From the NCBI GenBank assembly GCA_004297635.1, contig SCUQ01000328.1, forward strand, positions 1 through 10,907: a DNA stretch of 10,907 nt, given 5' to 3'. This stretch comes from Rhizorhabdus sp. Lineage in GTDB: Bacteria > Pseudomonadota > Alphaproteobacteria > Sphingomonadales > Sphingomonadaceae. Positions 1 through 6,711 of the stretch are shown piece by piece. The translations under genes were made by a program, and so were the position numbers. The notes beneath the pieces are model-generated. The model was not told where the DNA came from. It searched no databases and saw only the letters and a list, made by a program, of their open reading frames with translations. How positions within the stretch are numbered: the stretch's first letter is position 1; the number at the start of each line of letters is the position of its first letter.

Positions 1-868
1 CACCGGACAGGCTGCGCAGCGCGACCGCCTGCCCCACCCGGATGCGCTCCGCATCACGGGGATAGACGAAGAATTCGGCGTGCAGCATCGCTGGATCGGC
101 GACCACGAACAGCGGCCTGTCCCCGGTCATGGCGCCGACATTGGCGTTCTTCTCGACGATGATCCCGCCGATCGGTGCGGGGATCGTATAGGATTGGAGA
201 CTGTGGCTGGATTCGACCCGGGCCAGCGCCTGCCCTTTCGCGACGCGATCGCCCAGCTGGGCCCGCATCGCCAGCACCCGCCCGGGATACCAGGCGCGGA
301 CCTCGGCCTTGCCCTCCGGCGTGATCTCGATGCGGCCGGACATGTCGATCCGCTCGTCGATCGTGGCCGGCCCCGCCCGTTCGGAACGGACGCCGCCCGC
401 GGCCGCAGCCGCCGCGGCGATGGTCGTGCGGCCCTCATAGGAAGCGTAGCTCCAGCGATGGCGCCGGCCCCCTTCGGTGGCCGTGACGGTCACGTCGAAC
501 GAATGCGGTTCCCGGACGATGCCGTTGCCGCGCAGGACATCGCCCTCTGGCCGGAAGGCGAAACGGTCGACCTCGCCGCCGAGCCGCTTCAGCTCCAGCG
601 CGATCCGGACGTCCGCGGGTGCGATCGGCTTGTCGTCACGATAGGCGTAGAGGCGGAACTCGGGTTCGGCGCCATCCTCGAAAATGGTGACTTCGACAGC
701 AAAATTCCCATCGCGCAACATGCGCCCGCGATGGGGGCCGCGTTCATAATCCTCGGCGGCCGCGCCATGCTCCGGCGCTTCGTGCGGTTCGTGGGATTCG
801 GGTTGCGCGCCACAGCCCGACAGGGTGAAAGCCATCGCCAGCAGTCCGGCGCTCATCAGGCCACGCAT
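1..868 (-). CDS. czcB: RND efflux periplasmic adaptor, CzcB-like lipoprotein (3' end outside window)
   Basis: Membrane-fusion subunit expected to bridge an inner-membrane RND metal pump and the outer-membrane factor encoded just upstream. The 289 codons visible start at an ATG at 868 that shares one base with the preceding stop (TGATG), implying translational coupling. Residues 1-19 form a lipoprotein signal ending in lipobox LSGC (lipidated Cys19), followed by a His/Glu-rich stretch (26-34). Residues about 43-145 look like the extra N-terminal domain of CzcB relatives (GPHRGRML, FEDGAEPEFRLY). Then come poly-Ala (151-157) and the two lipoyl-like half motifs, about 188-219 (GDRVAKGQALARV) and 226-258 (IPAPIGGIIVEKN). 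Only about eight residues separate the halves, where many adaptors carry a long alpha-hairpin. The beta-barrel domain begins near 260 and runs off the left edge. Metal specificity cannot be read from the sequence; Co/Zn/Cd or Cu/Ag are both possible, and the copA/copB neighbours favour copper. Confidence 0.88.
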   Translation of the reverse strand, partial: MRGLMSAGLLAMAFTLSGCGAQPESHEPHEAPEHGAAAEDYERGPHRGRMLRDGNFAVEVTIFEDGAEPEFRLYAYRDDKPIAPADVRIALELKRLGGEVDRFAFRPEGDVLRGNGIVREPHSFDVTVTATEGGRRHRWSYASYEGRTTIAAAAAAAGGVRSERAGPATIDERIDMSGRIEITPEGKAEVRAWYPGRVLAMRAQLGDRVAKGQALARVESSHSLQSYTIPAPIGGIIVEKNANVGAMTGDRPLFVVADPAMLHAEFFVYPRDAERIRVGQAVALRSLSG

Positions 869-2139
869 CAGCGGGTCTCCTCGGATGGGATCAGGGGAAG
901 GTGGCGGCCGGTCAGTCGGTCGAGCCGGGCGCCGTCGAGGTGATAGGATCGGAGCAGGTCGATGCGGCGCAGCCGCGCGTCGATCACCGCACGCTGCGCC
1001 TCGGCGACCTCCAGGAAGGTGAAGGCGGTTCCGCCCCGGTTGAAGCCGTCGCGAACCAGCCTGACGGCCCGTTCGGCGCGGGGCGTGACCTCCGCGTCGG
1101 CGCCCGCGATCTGTCGCAATATGGCGGCGCGGTCGGCGGTCAGCCGGTCGATCTCCCGCTGCCGTTTGGCCGTCGCCACCGCGATTTCGGCCTCGGCCGC
1201 GCGGCGTTCGGCTTCGGCACGCTCGATATTGCCCCGGCTGGCACGCTGGCCGCCCAGCGGGATCGATCCGCCGACGATCACCGCGACGTCATTGCCCTGG
1301 CCGAAGTGCCGGACCCCCGCGCGCACCGTCGGGTCGGTCCTGGCCTGGGCCTTTTCCAGATCCACCTTCTGTCCGGCGGCGTCCTTCTCCGCCTCGAGCA
1401 GGGTCAGATCGGGTGCCCGATCGACCGGAGCGGCGAGCGCTGGCGCGACGAAGTCGGCCGCATCGAGATCCACCGCCGCAATCTGCAGATAGGCTGCCAG
1501 CACCGCATGCGCCGCGCGCGATGCGGCGGTCGCGCGCTCATGGTCCACCCGGGCCAGCGCGGTTGCCGCACGGGCGCGCTCGGCGCTGAACAGCGGATCG
1601 AGCGCGCGGCTGACCCGGCGCCCGGTCTCCGCCTCCAGCCGCCGGGCAAGCTGCAGCCGCTCGTCGGCGATCCGGGCCATGGCCTCGGCCGCCTGGGCCT
1701 CCACCCAGGCGATCTGCACTTCGGACAGCATGTCGAGCGCCCGCAGCATCGCGCGTTGCCGCGTCAGCCCGACCTCGGATCGCGCGACGGCGGTGCGGGC
1801 ATCGCGCTTTCCGCCCCGCTCCCATCTTTGTTCATAATAGAAGGTGCTCTGCGCCCGCCTGGCGGGCGAATAGGGGCCGGACCCGGCAAAATCCTCGAGA
1901 TCGACGCCAATGGTCGGCTGCGGCCCGATACGGGCCTGGCGGAGGGCGGCCTCCGCCGCGTCGACCGCGGCGGTCCGCACCGGTGCCGTCATGTCCGCGC
2001 CCGCGGCGCGGAGGAGGACATCATTCAGCTTGAGCGGTTCGGCGGGTGCCGATGCGGTCAGGCACAGCAGCAGGAATCCGCCGAAAATGGCGATGGCGGT
2101 GCTGCGCGGCGAACGCGCGGCACGATAGGGAATCGGCAT
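868..2139 (-). CDS. czcC: TolC-family outer-membrane efflux protein, CzcC-like
   Basis: 423-residue outer-membrane factor of a tripartite heavy-metal RND exporter; it would form the trimeric exit duct across the outer membrane and periplasm. A cleavable signal peptide occupies about residues 1-33 (hydrophobic IAIFGGFLLLCLTASA). No convincing lipobox is present, because the Cys there is preceded by Leu. The rest consists of two long, Ala/Arg/Glu-rich helical repeats typical of OEP proteins (for example EAQAAEAMARIADERLQLARRLEAE and ALARVDHERATAASRA segments), with a short 'GGSIPLGGQ' beta-strand region and FNRGGTAFTFLEVAEAQRAV near the C-terminus, a common signature of CzcC relatives. Length fits the family (about 400-430). 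It lies 51 bases after the small His-rich gene and overlaps the adaptor start, so all three are probably one transcript. CusC versus CzcC cannot be settled; the symbol is a family-level call. Confidence 0.9.
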   Translation of the reverse strand: MPIPYRAARSPRSTAIAIFGGFLLLCLTASAPAEPLKLNDVLLRAAGADMTAPVRTAAVDAAEAALRQARIGPQPTIGVDLEDFAGSGPYSPARRAQSTFYYEQRWERGGKRDARTAVARSEVGLTRQRAMLRALDMLSEVQIAWVEAQAAEAMARIADERLQLARRLEAETGRRVSRALDPLFSAERARAATALARVDHERATAASRAAHAVLAAYLQIAAVDLDAADFVAPALAAPVDRAPDLTLLEAEKDAAGQKVDLEKAQARTDPTVRAGVRHFGQGNDVAVIVGGSIPLGGQRASRGNIERAEAERRAAEAEIAVATAKRQREIDRLTADRAAILRQIAGADAEVTPRAERAVRLVRDGFNRGGTAFTFLEVAEAQRAVIDARLRRIDLLRSYHLDGARLDRLTGRHLPLIPSEETR

Positions 2140-2190
2140 GACAGGAGCTCACCAAAACAGGTCGGAAACCGCACCCGGAGGTGCAGGCGG

Positions 2191-2607
2191 TCAGACGAGT
2201 CGGGTGATGCTTCTGGGCGGGCGGGAAAGGCCGCTCGACAGATCGTCGGTCAGCAGCCGAACGGGACGGGATATGGCGGCGATCCGGGACGAGGCGTATG
2301 CGGCATCCCAGCCGAGCGTGCTCGCCACCATGGTCGATCCGGAATCGCCATGGTGATGGTGCGGGGTCGCCCGATCATCGGGCGTGCCGTCATTGGTCTG
2401 GGTCGCGGCGGGGTGGTCGATATCCATCAACGCCAGGCTGACCGCCGAATGAGCGTGGATCCGCTCCTGCGCCGCACGGTGCTCCAGATCGTCGATCATG
2501 CGGGTCGCCGACGTGGCCGCCGCAAGCAGCGCCAGCATGACGCCGAGCACGATCGACACGCGCTTGACGAACAGGCCCAGGGCAGCCGGAGGGAGGGTGG
2601 CGGTCAC
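2191..2607 (-). CDS. small His-rich membrane-anchored protein of unknown function in metal operon
   Basis: 138 residues; I do not recognise a defined family. The start is a GTG at 2607: an in-frame TAG lies 15 bases upstream, so no longer protein is possible. The GGAGG just before the GTG is only one base away, so initiation could instead be at a downstream GTG (residue 17 or 20) or at Met24. Visible parts are a positively charged KR at 15-16, one hydrophobic segment at about 17-34 (signal anchor or signal peptide), a helical, His-containing stretch (IHAHS, 50-54), a polar linker with HHHHGD at 83-88, and a C-terminal GLSRPPR at 126-132. Position before czcC, small size, His cluster and RPPR-like tail recall the CzcI-type small proteins often found ahead of cation-efflux operons; that similarity is from memory and tentative. 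Likely a periplasm-facing metal-binding accessory protein, inferred from context only. Confidence 0.72.
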   Translation of the reverse strand: MTATLPPAALGLFVKRVSIVLGVMLALLAAATSATRMIDDLEHRAAQERIHAHSAVSLALMDIDHPAATQTNDGTPDDRATPHHHHGDSGSTMVASTLGWDAAYASSRIAAISRPVRLLTDDLSSGLSRPPRSITRLV

Positions 2608-2722
2608 GCCTCCAGCCTAGGCAGCGGCGGCGATCGGCGCAAGCATCTCATCGCCCGCGATCGGCTGGCCGGCGAGGCCCGCGCCTCGTCGATACCGCCG
2701 CGCGCGACAAGCGGCGATATCG
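2608..2722 (-). other. copB-to-small-gene spacer with an 8-bp GC-rich hairpin
   Basis: This 115-base gap is the longest within the metal operon. It contains an inverted repeat with CGAGGC at 2673-2678 and GCCTCG at 2683-2688 around a 4-base loop, extendable by one G-T and one G-C pair to 2671-2690. No T-run follows on the minus strand, so it is not a standard intrinsic terminator. It may stabilise or process the copA-copB part of the message, or be chance in GC-rich DNA. The 9-mer GCGATCGGC also occurs twice in the gap. No gene was found here. Confidence 0.4.
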
Positions 2723-3760
2723 TCACAGCCAGAAGCGGACGCCGGCGATGAAGGCGGTCGATCTTGGCGCGTCGCCCGCGGCCCGCGCGAGCCGTGCGCT
2801 GCGGCCGACGCGCCGCTCGTGCGAAACGCCGACATAGGGTGCGAATTCGCGCGTGATCTCATAGCGCAGGCGCAGGCCCAGCTCGATATCGGTGAGCCCC
2901 GCACCCAGCCTTTCGGCCGGCGCGTGCTGCGCCGACAGATTGGCTTCGATGCGCGGCTGCAGCACCAGCCTTTGCGTCAGCCGCTGGTCATAATAGGCCT
3001 CTATCCGGCCGAACAGCCTGCCTTTGTCCGACAGGAACAGCGCGCCCTCGACCTCGAACCAGTAAGGGGCCAGGCCCTCCACACCGATCGTCGCATAGCT
3101 GCGCGACGGACCCTCGCCGAAATCCTGCCGTGCACCGGCCTGCAGGTTCCAATAGGCGTCGAGCGCGCGCGAATAGAGGATCTGCGCCTCGGCCGTTTCC
3201 AGTTTCCGGCCGAAACCGCCTTCGCCCTCGCTCTTCACCACGAGCCGGTTGATGTCGCCGCCGAACCAGCCCTCGCCGTCCCAGCGATAACGGTCGGCCC
3301 CGCGCCGGGGGGCGACTTCCGCGATGTTGAACATGATCTGCGAGAAGCTGGCGCCGCCATGTTCGGCGATCATGCTCTCTCGCACGGCTTTCATGCGCGC
3401 GGCGGGAAATATCGCATCGGCGGCCCAATCGGCGGCCGGCGGCGGCGCCTCTCCGGCGGGGACCGGATCGGTCCCGGAGGCACCGTGCATATGATGTCCG
3501 GCATGGGGATCTGCCGATGGCGCCGGCGCGGCGGCGGGTTCATGACCGCCGTGCGTGCCGTGGGCGCTATGGTCCATCTGAGCCGGCGCGGCCGCGAGTT
3601 CATGGCCGCCATGTGCGCCATGAGCGCTATGATCCATCTGGGCCGGGGCAGCCGCGGGTTCGTGGCCATCGTGCCCGCCATGTGCGCTGTGGTCCATCTG
3701 CGCCGTGGCGGGCGTGGCGGCCAGCATCGCGCCGAGCGCGAGGAGGATGGTCCTGCTCAT
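2723..3760 (-). CDS. copB: copper resistance protein B, outer membrane
   Basis: 345-residue CopB-family protein, thought to sit in the outer membrane as a beta-barrel and bind or sequester copper together with CopA. A 20-residue signal peptide ([20 protein letters not shown]) is followed by a His/Met-rich zone: three near-identical 20-residue repeats (21-80), each beginning QMDHSAHG, then DPHAGHHMHG (84-93). The conserved CopB domain starts at about 110, with RYRWDGEGWFGGDINRL (157-172) and KSEGEGG shortly after, and then alternating strands (AYWNLQAGARQDF, GLRLRYEI, FAPYVGVSHERR) ending FIAGVRFWL, which resembles an outer-membrane beta signal. The start at 3760 is chosen because its ATG overlaps the copA stop as ATGA, and because the upstream in-frame extension lies inside copA and lacks a signal peptide. 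Co-translation with copA is very likely. Confidence 0.95.
   Translation of the reverse strand: MSRTILLALGAMLAATPATAQMDHSAHGGHDGHEPAAAPAQMDHSAHGAHGGHELAAAPAQMDHSAHGTHGGHEPAAAPAPSADPHAGHHMHGASGTDPVPAGEAPPPAADWAADAIFPAARMKAVRESMIAEHGGASFSQIMFNIAEVAPRRGADRYRWDGEGWFGGDINRLVVKSEGEGGFGRKLETAEAQILYSRALDAYWNLQAGARQDFGEGPSRSYATIGVEGLAPYWFEVEGALFLSDKGRLFGRIEAYYDQRLTQRLVLQPRIEANLSAQHAPAERLGAGLTDIELGLRLRYEITREFAPYVGVSHERRVGRSARLARAAGDAPRSTAFIAGVRFWL
3521..3700 (-). repeat. three tandem 60-bp repeats encoding His/Met-rich units in copB
   Basis: Three consecutive 60-base units, read on the minus strand, encode residues 21-40, 41-60 and 61-80 of CopB. Each starts QMDHSAHG and ends AAAPA. Only a few positions differ (GGHDGHEP, GAHGGHEL, GTHGGHEP). 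Each unit supplies one Met and four His (one DH, then AH, GH or TH, and DGH or GGH), a plausible array of copper-binding sites. Identity at DNA as well as protein level points to recent expansion by duplication or slippage, so the copy number may vary between strains. Confidence 0.9.
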
Positions 3761-5466
3761 GCCGGCCGCACCGTGACGATCTGCATCATGCCGGCGTGCA
3801 TGTGATAGAGCATGTGACAGTGGAAGGCCCAGTCGCCGGGCGCATCGGCGGTCAGGTCGAAACTGACCTTGCCCCCCGGCGCGACGTTCACCGTATGCTT
3901 CGATGGCGCGCGGTCGCCATGGCCGGTCACGAGGTCGAAGAAATGACCGTGCAGGTGGATCGGGTGGTTCATCATCGTGTCGTTGACCAGGGTGATCCGC
4001 ACCCGTTCGTCCTGGCGGAACGGGATGGGGGCCTTGACCTCGCTCAGCTTCACCCCGTCGAAAGCCCACATATAGCGTTCCATATTGCCGGTCAGATGGA
4101 TTTCCATCGTGCGCTGCGGGGCCGGCAAGGCCCGGTCCGCCGGCGCCTTCAGGTCGCGATAGACGAGGACGCGGTGGCCGGCGTCCTTCAACCCCTGCGG
4201 CGGTTCGCCGGTCCGGTCGATCGGCATGGGGGAAATGGTCTGCACCCCCGGATTGAGCGGAACCGACGGGGCGTTGCTCTGCGATCGCATCCCCATGTCC
4301 ATGCCCGGCATCTCCATGTCATGGTCCATCGATCCCATGCCCATGTCGACCATGTCGGCCAGCGGGCGGGCGCGCAAAGGCGGCACCTCCGCCGTCATAC
4401 CGGCGCGGGGCGCAAGGGTGGCGCGCGCCATGCCGGAACGGTCGATCGCCTCGCAGGCGATGGTGAAGGCGCGGTCCTCGCGCGGGGTGACGATCAGGTC
4501 GTAGGTCTCGGCCACCGAAATCTGGAACTCGTCGACCGTCACCGGTGCCACCGGCTGCCCGTCGGCTTCGACGATCGTCAGCGGCAGGCCGGGGATGCGC
4601 ACGTTGAAGATCGTCATCGCTGAGGCGTTGATGAAGCGCAGCTTGACCCGTTCGCCCGGCTGGAACAGCGCGGTCCAGTTGTCGGCGGGGCCGTGGCCGT
4701 TGACGAGGAAGCTGTAGATCGACCCGGTCACGTCGGAGATATCGGTCGGGTCCATCCGCATGCGGCCCCATTCCAGCCGGTCCTTGCCCGACTGGTCCCG
4801 GCCGCGCAGCTGCCCCGCCAGGGTCTGCTTCTGATAATTGAAATAGCCGCCCTGCATCTTGAGCTTGCGGAAGATCTGGTGCGGGTGGAGCGGGCTGTGG
4901 TCGGACAGGACGATCACATGCTCGCGGTCGCACGGGGCATGTTCGGGACCGGCGGGATCGATCACGAGCGGACCATAATGGCCCATCTGCTCCTGCAGGC
5001 CGGAATGGCTGTGATACCAGTAGGTGCCCGCCTGGCGGACCGGGAAGTCATAGGTGAAACTGTCATGGGCGGGGATGCCCGGAAAGCTGACGCCGGGCAC
5101 GCCATCCATGTGGAACGGCAGCAGCAGGCCATGCCAGTGGATCGAGCTGTCCTCGTCGAGTTGGTTGATCACCGTCAGGCGCGCGCGCTGGCCTTCGCGC
5201 AGCCGGATCAGCGGGCCGGGCACCGTACCGTTGATCCCGATCGCATGCGACGTGCGGCCGTCGACGCGCAGCATCTGGTGCGCGATCGTCAGCCGGATAT
5301 CGTCGCCGGACAGGGTGGGGAGGGTCGGCGCGATGCCGGCGGATACCGGCTGGGCCCAGGCGGGGAGCCACGGCACCAGCGCGGCGCCTCCGACGGCCAG
5401 GCCCGATCGCAGCAGGGTCCGGCGATTCAGCGATATGTCATCCATGGCCCTGTCTACGCGCCCCAT
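3757..5466 (-). CDS. copA: periplasmic multicopper oxidase, copper resistance protein A
   Basis: Copper-oxidising cupredoxin protein exported folded by the Tat system; CopA relatives turn Cu(I) into less toxic Cu(II) and bind extra copper. With the start at 5466 the protein has 569 residues. The twin-arginine signal is NRRTLLRSG (RR at 15-16), ending at about AWA-Q. Copper ligands are all present: HWHG (110-113), HSH (152-154), HPIHLHG (501-507) and [12 protein letters not shown] (549-560), giving type-1 ligands Cys550, His555 and Met560. A Met-rich stretch (about 372-393, many MxM) before domain 3 is the extra copper-binding region typical of CopA. Three cupredoxin domains and length fit the family. 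Start choice: ATG 5466 has GAGGGG seven bases upstream; ATG 5445 (MDDISLN) and ATG 5481 or 5502 are alternatives, the last lying on the candidate -10. First gene of the metal operon. Confidence 0.95.
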   Translation of the reverse strand: MGRVDRAMDDISLNRRTLLRSGLAVGGAALVPWLPAWAQPVSAGIAPTLPTLSGDDIRLTIAHQMLRVDGRTSHAIGINGTVPGPLIRLREGQRARLTVINQLDEDSSIHWHGLLLPFHMDGVPGVSFPGIPAHDSFTYDFPVRQAGTYWYHSHSGLQEQMGHYGPLVIDPAGPEHAPCDREHVIVLSDHSPLHPHQIFRKLKMQGGYFNYQKQTLAGQLRGRDQSGKDRLEWGRMRMDPTDISDVTGSIYSFLVNGHGPADNWTALFQPGERVKLRFINASAMTIFNVRIPGLPLTIVEADGQPVAPVTVDEFQISVAETYDLIVTPREDRAFTIACEAIDRSGMARATLAPRAGMTAEVPPLRARPLADMVDMGMGSMDHDMEMPGMDMGMRSQSNAPSVPLNPGVQTISPMPIDRTGEPPQGLKDAGHRVLVYRDLKAPADRALPAPQRTMEIHLTGNMERYMWAFDGVKLSEVKAPIPFRQDERVRITLVNDTMMNHPIHLHGHFFDLVTGHGDRAPSKHTVNVAPGGKVSFDLTADAPGDWAFHCHMLYHMHAGMMQIVTVRPA

Positions 5467-5501
5467 GGCCGCACCCCTCATGAAGATCGTATCGCATCGC
5501 A

Positions 5502-5507
5502 ATTATT
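5502..5507 (-). promoter_or_regulatory. candidate -10 element for the copA operon
   Basis: On the minus strand 5507-5502 reads AATAAT, matching TATAAT at five of six positions, in an AT-rich patch within GC-rich DNA and 35 bases before the chosen copA start. No good -35 hexamer lies 16-19 bases upstream (CGTCCG at 17-base spacing), so an activator such as a copper-responsive two-component regulator or MerR-type protein might be needed. No CueR-type dyad was recognised. If this is the -10, a translation start at 5502 is excluded. Confidence 0.3.
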
Positions 5508-5546
5508 CTGGATGCGCGGCGGACCGGACGTCGCCGCTGCGAAGGT

Positions 5547-5567
5547 CGCTTTTCGCTTCACAAAGCG
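5547..5567. other. inverted repeat in the copA-ruvC divergent region
   Basis: CGCTTT at 5547-5552 pairs with AAAGCG at 5562-5567 around a 9-base spacer. It lies between the two divergent genes, about 80 bases from the copA start and 50 from the ruvC start, so it could be an operator half-site pair for either direction. No specific regulator is recognised. Confidence 0.3.
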
Positions 5568-5585
5568 GATCGCATCGGCGAAAGA

Positions 5586-5600
5586 GAACATGTGATGAAC
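5586..5600 (+). promoter_or_regulatory. LexA (SOS) box, GAAC-N7-GAAC
   Basis: The sequence reads GAAC ATGTGAT GAAC, which on the other strand is GTTC-N7-GTTC, the direct-repeat LexA operator known for Alphaproteobacteria. Both half-sites and the seven-base spacing are exact. It ends 17 bases before the ruvC start, where repressor binding would block transcription initiation or early elongation. The ruv genes are SOS genes in several bacteria, so the context agrees. A chance match of eight fixed bases in 10 kb is possible, but placement directly before a DNA-repair operon makes function likely. Confidence 0.75.
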
Positions 5601-5621
5601 ATGGGCGCTTCATACCGATGA
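5595..5621 (+). other. possible 8-codon leader frame overlapping the ruvC start
   Basis: ATG at 5595 opens a frame reading MNMGASYR with TGA at 5619-5621, overlapping the ruvC ATG (5618-5620) as ATGA, the same junction used between ruvC-ruvA and ruvA-ruvB. A purine-rich AAAGAGA (5581-5587) sits at a reasonable distance before it, whereas ruvC itself has no clear ribosome binding site. Translation of the leader could deliver ribosomes to ruvC by re-initiation. Very short frames are common by chance, so this is speculative. Confidence 0.25.
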
Positions 5622-6115
5622 TCCTGATGGGCTTCGATCCCGGCCTCGGCACCACCGGCTGGGGCGTCATTTCCGCCGACGGCAATCGGCTCAGCCATGT
5701 CGCCAACGGCCAGATCAGGACCGAGCCGTCGATGGAATTGTCGCGGCGGCTCTATCTTCTCCATGCCGCGCTATCGGAGATCATCCGCAGCTATCAGCCG
5801 GAGGCCGCGGCGGTCGAGGAGGTGCTGGGCAACAGCAATGCCCAGTCGACCCTGAAGCTCGGCCAGGCGCGCGGCGTGGTGCTGCTGGCGGCGGCCAATG
5901 CGGAGATATCGGTGGGCGAATATCATCCTTCCGTCGTCAAGAAGGCGACGGTCGGCACGGGTGGTGCCGAGAAGCGCCAGGTGCAGGCGATGGTGAAGGT
6001 GCTGCTGCCGGGCGCCAATCTCGCCGGTCCGGACGCGGCCGATGCGCTCGCCGTCGCCATCACCCATGCCCATCATCTTGCCAGCGCGCGGGCGATGCGC
6101 CGGGTGATCGCATGA
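5618..6115 (+). CDS. ruvC: Holliday junction endodeoxyribonuclease RuvC
   Basis: 165-residue resolvase that cuts Holliday junctions symmetrically as a dimer, acting with RuvAB in recombinational repair. The RNase-H-like fold's acidic residues are all visible: Asp7 in [12 protein letters not shown], Glu67 in [10 protein letters not shown], and Asp139 and Asp142 in [16 protein letters not shown], at essentially the spacing of the E. coli enzyme. The family signature [13 protein letters not shown] follows the catalytic Glu. Start 5618 puts the first Asp at residue 7 as expected; no in-frame ATG or GTG occurs in the codons just upstream. First gene of ruvCAB; its TGA overlaps the ruvA ATG. A LexA-type operator lies just upstream. 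In relatives yebC often precedes ruvC; here the divergent copper operon does. Confidence 0.97.
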   Translation: MILMGFDPGLGTTGWGVISADGNRLSHVANGQIRTEPSMELSRRLYLLHAALSEIIRSYQPEAAAVEEVLGNSNAQSTLKLGQARGVVLLAAANAEISVGEYHPSVVKKATVGTGGAEKRQVQAMVKVLLPGANLAGPDAADALAVAITHAHHLASARAMRRVIA

Positions 6116-6711
6116 TCGCGCGGCTGAAGGGCGTGCTGGCGGAAAGCGCCGCCGACCATGCGGTGCTCGATGTCGGCGGGGTCGGCTATCTGGTCTGGTG
6201 CTCGGCGCGGACCCTGACCGCGATCGGTGAGGTCGGCGGCGATGTGCTGCTGTTCACCGAAATGCAGGTGCGCGAGGATGCGATCACCCTCTACGGCTTC
6301 GGCTCGGCGGCCGAGCGCGATGCCTTCCGCCTGCTCACCAGCGTGCAGGGGGTCGGCGGCCGCGTCGCGCTCGCCATCCTGTCTGTGTTCGACGCGGGCG
6401 AATTGGCGAAAGCGGTGGCGAGCGGCGACAAGGCGATGGTCGCGCGCGCCAATGGCGTGGGGCCGAAGCTGGCCATGCGCATCGTCAACGAGCTGAAGGA
6501 CAAGATGGGCGGCCTTCCCGCCGGCCCCGGCCTCGCGCCCGCGACCGTCGCGAAGGGTGGGACGGCTGCGGATGCGCTGTCGGCGCTCGCCAATCTCGGC
6601 TTCAAGCCTGCCGAGGCGAGCGCGGCGGTGGGTGCGGCGGTGGAGGAACTGGGCGACGGCGCGACACTTGATGCGGTCGTGCGGCTGGCGCTGCGGAAAG
6701 CCGCGAAATGA
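6112..6711 (+). CDS. ruvA: Holliday junction branch migration protein RuvA
   Basis: 199-residue junction-binding protein that forms tetramers clamping the four-way junction and positions RuvB motors on opposite arms. The N-terminal OB-fold domain spans about 1-63 ([31 protein letters not shown]). Two helix-hairpin-helix motifs follow: [17 protein letters not shown] (74-90) and [20 protein letters not shown] (111-130). A Gly/Pro/Ala-rich flexible linker (about 133-150) leads to domain III (about 152-199; [24 protein letters not shown]), which contacts RuvB. Length and order match the family. The start codon overlaps the ruvC stop by ATGA and its own stop overlaps the ruvB start the same way, so the three proteins are translationally coupled. 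Confidence 0.97.
   Translation: MIARLKGVLAESAADHAVLDVGGVGYLVWCSARTLTAIGEVGGDVLLFTEMQVREDAITLYGFGSAAERDAFRLLTSVQGVGGRVALAILSVFDAGELAKAVASGDKAMVARANGVGPKLAMRIVNELKDKMGGLPAGPGLAPATVAKGGTAADALSALANLGFKPAEASAAVGAAVEELGDGATLDAVVRLALRKAAK

Noticed and set aside
901..2751. A 616-codon open frame on the plus strand opposite czcC and the small His-rich gene
   Set aside because: It is antisense to well-supported genes, shows no recognisable domain, and has the Arg/Gly/His-rich composition typical of shadow frames in GC-rich DNA.
2723..4069. A longer CopB beginning 103 codons upstream
   Set aside because: The extension lies inside copA, has no signal peptide, and the internal start at 3760 has both a clear signal sequence and the ATGA overlap.
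3517..4623. Large plus-strand frame rich in His and Arg opposite copA and copB
   Set aside because: Its His-richness is the antisense image of Met and His codons (ATG/CAT) in the copper proteins, not an independent metal-binding protein.
5054..6115. A longer RuvC with about 188 extra N-terminal residues
   Set aside because: The extra part runs through the copA coding region and the intergenic region in antisense; RuvC starts just before its first catalytic Asp.
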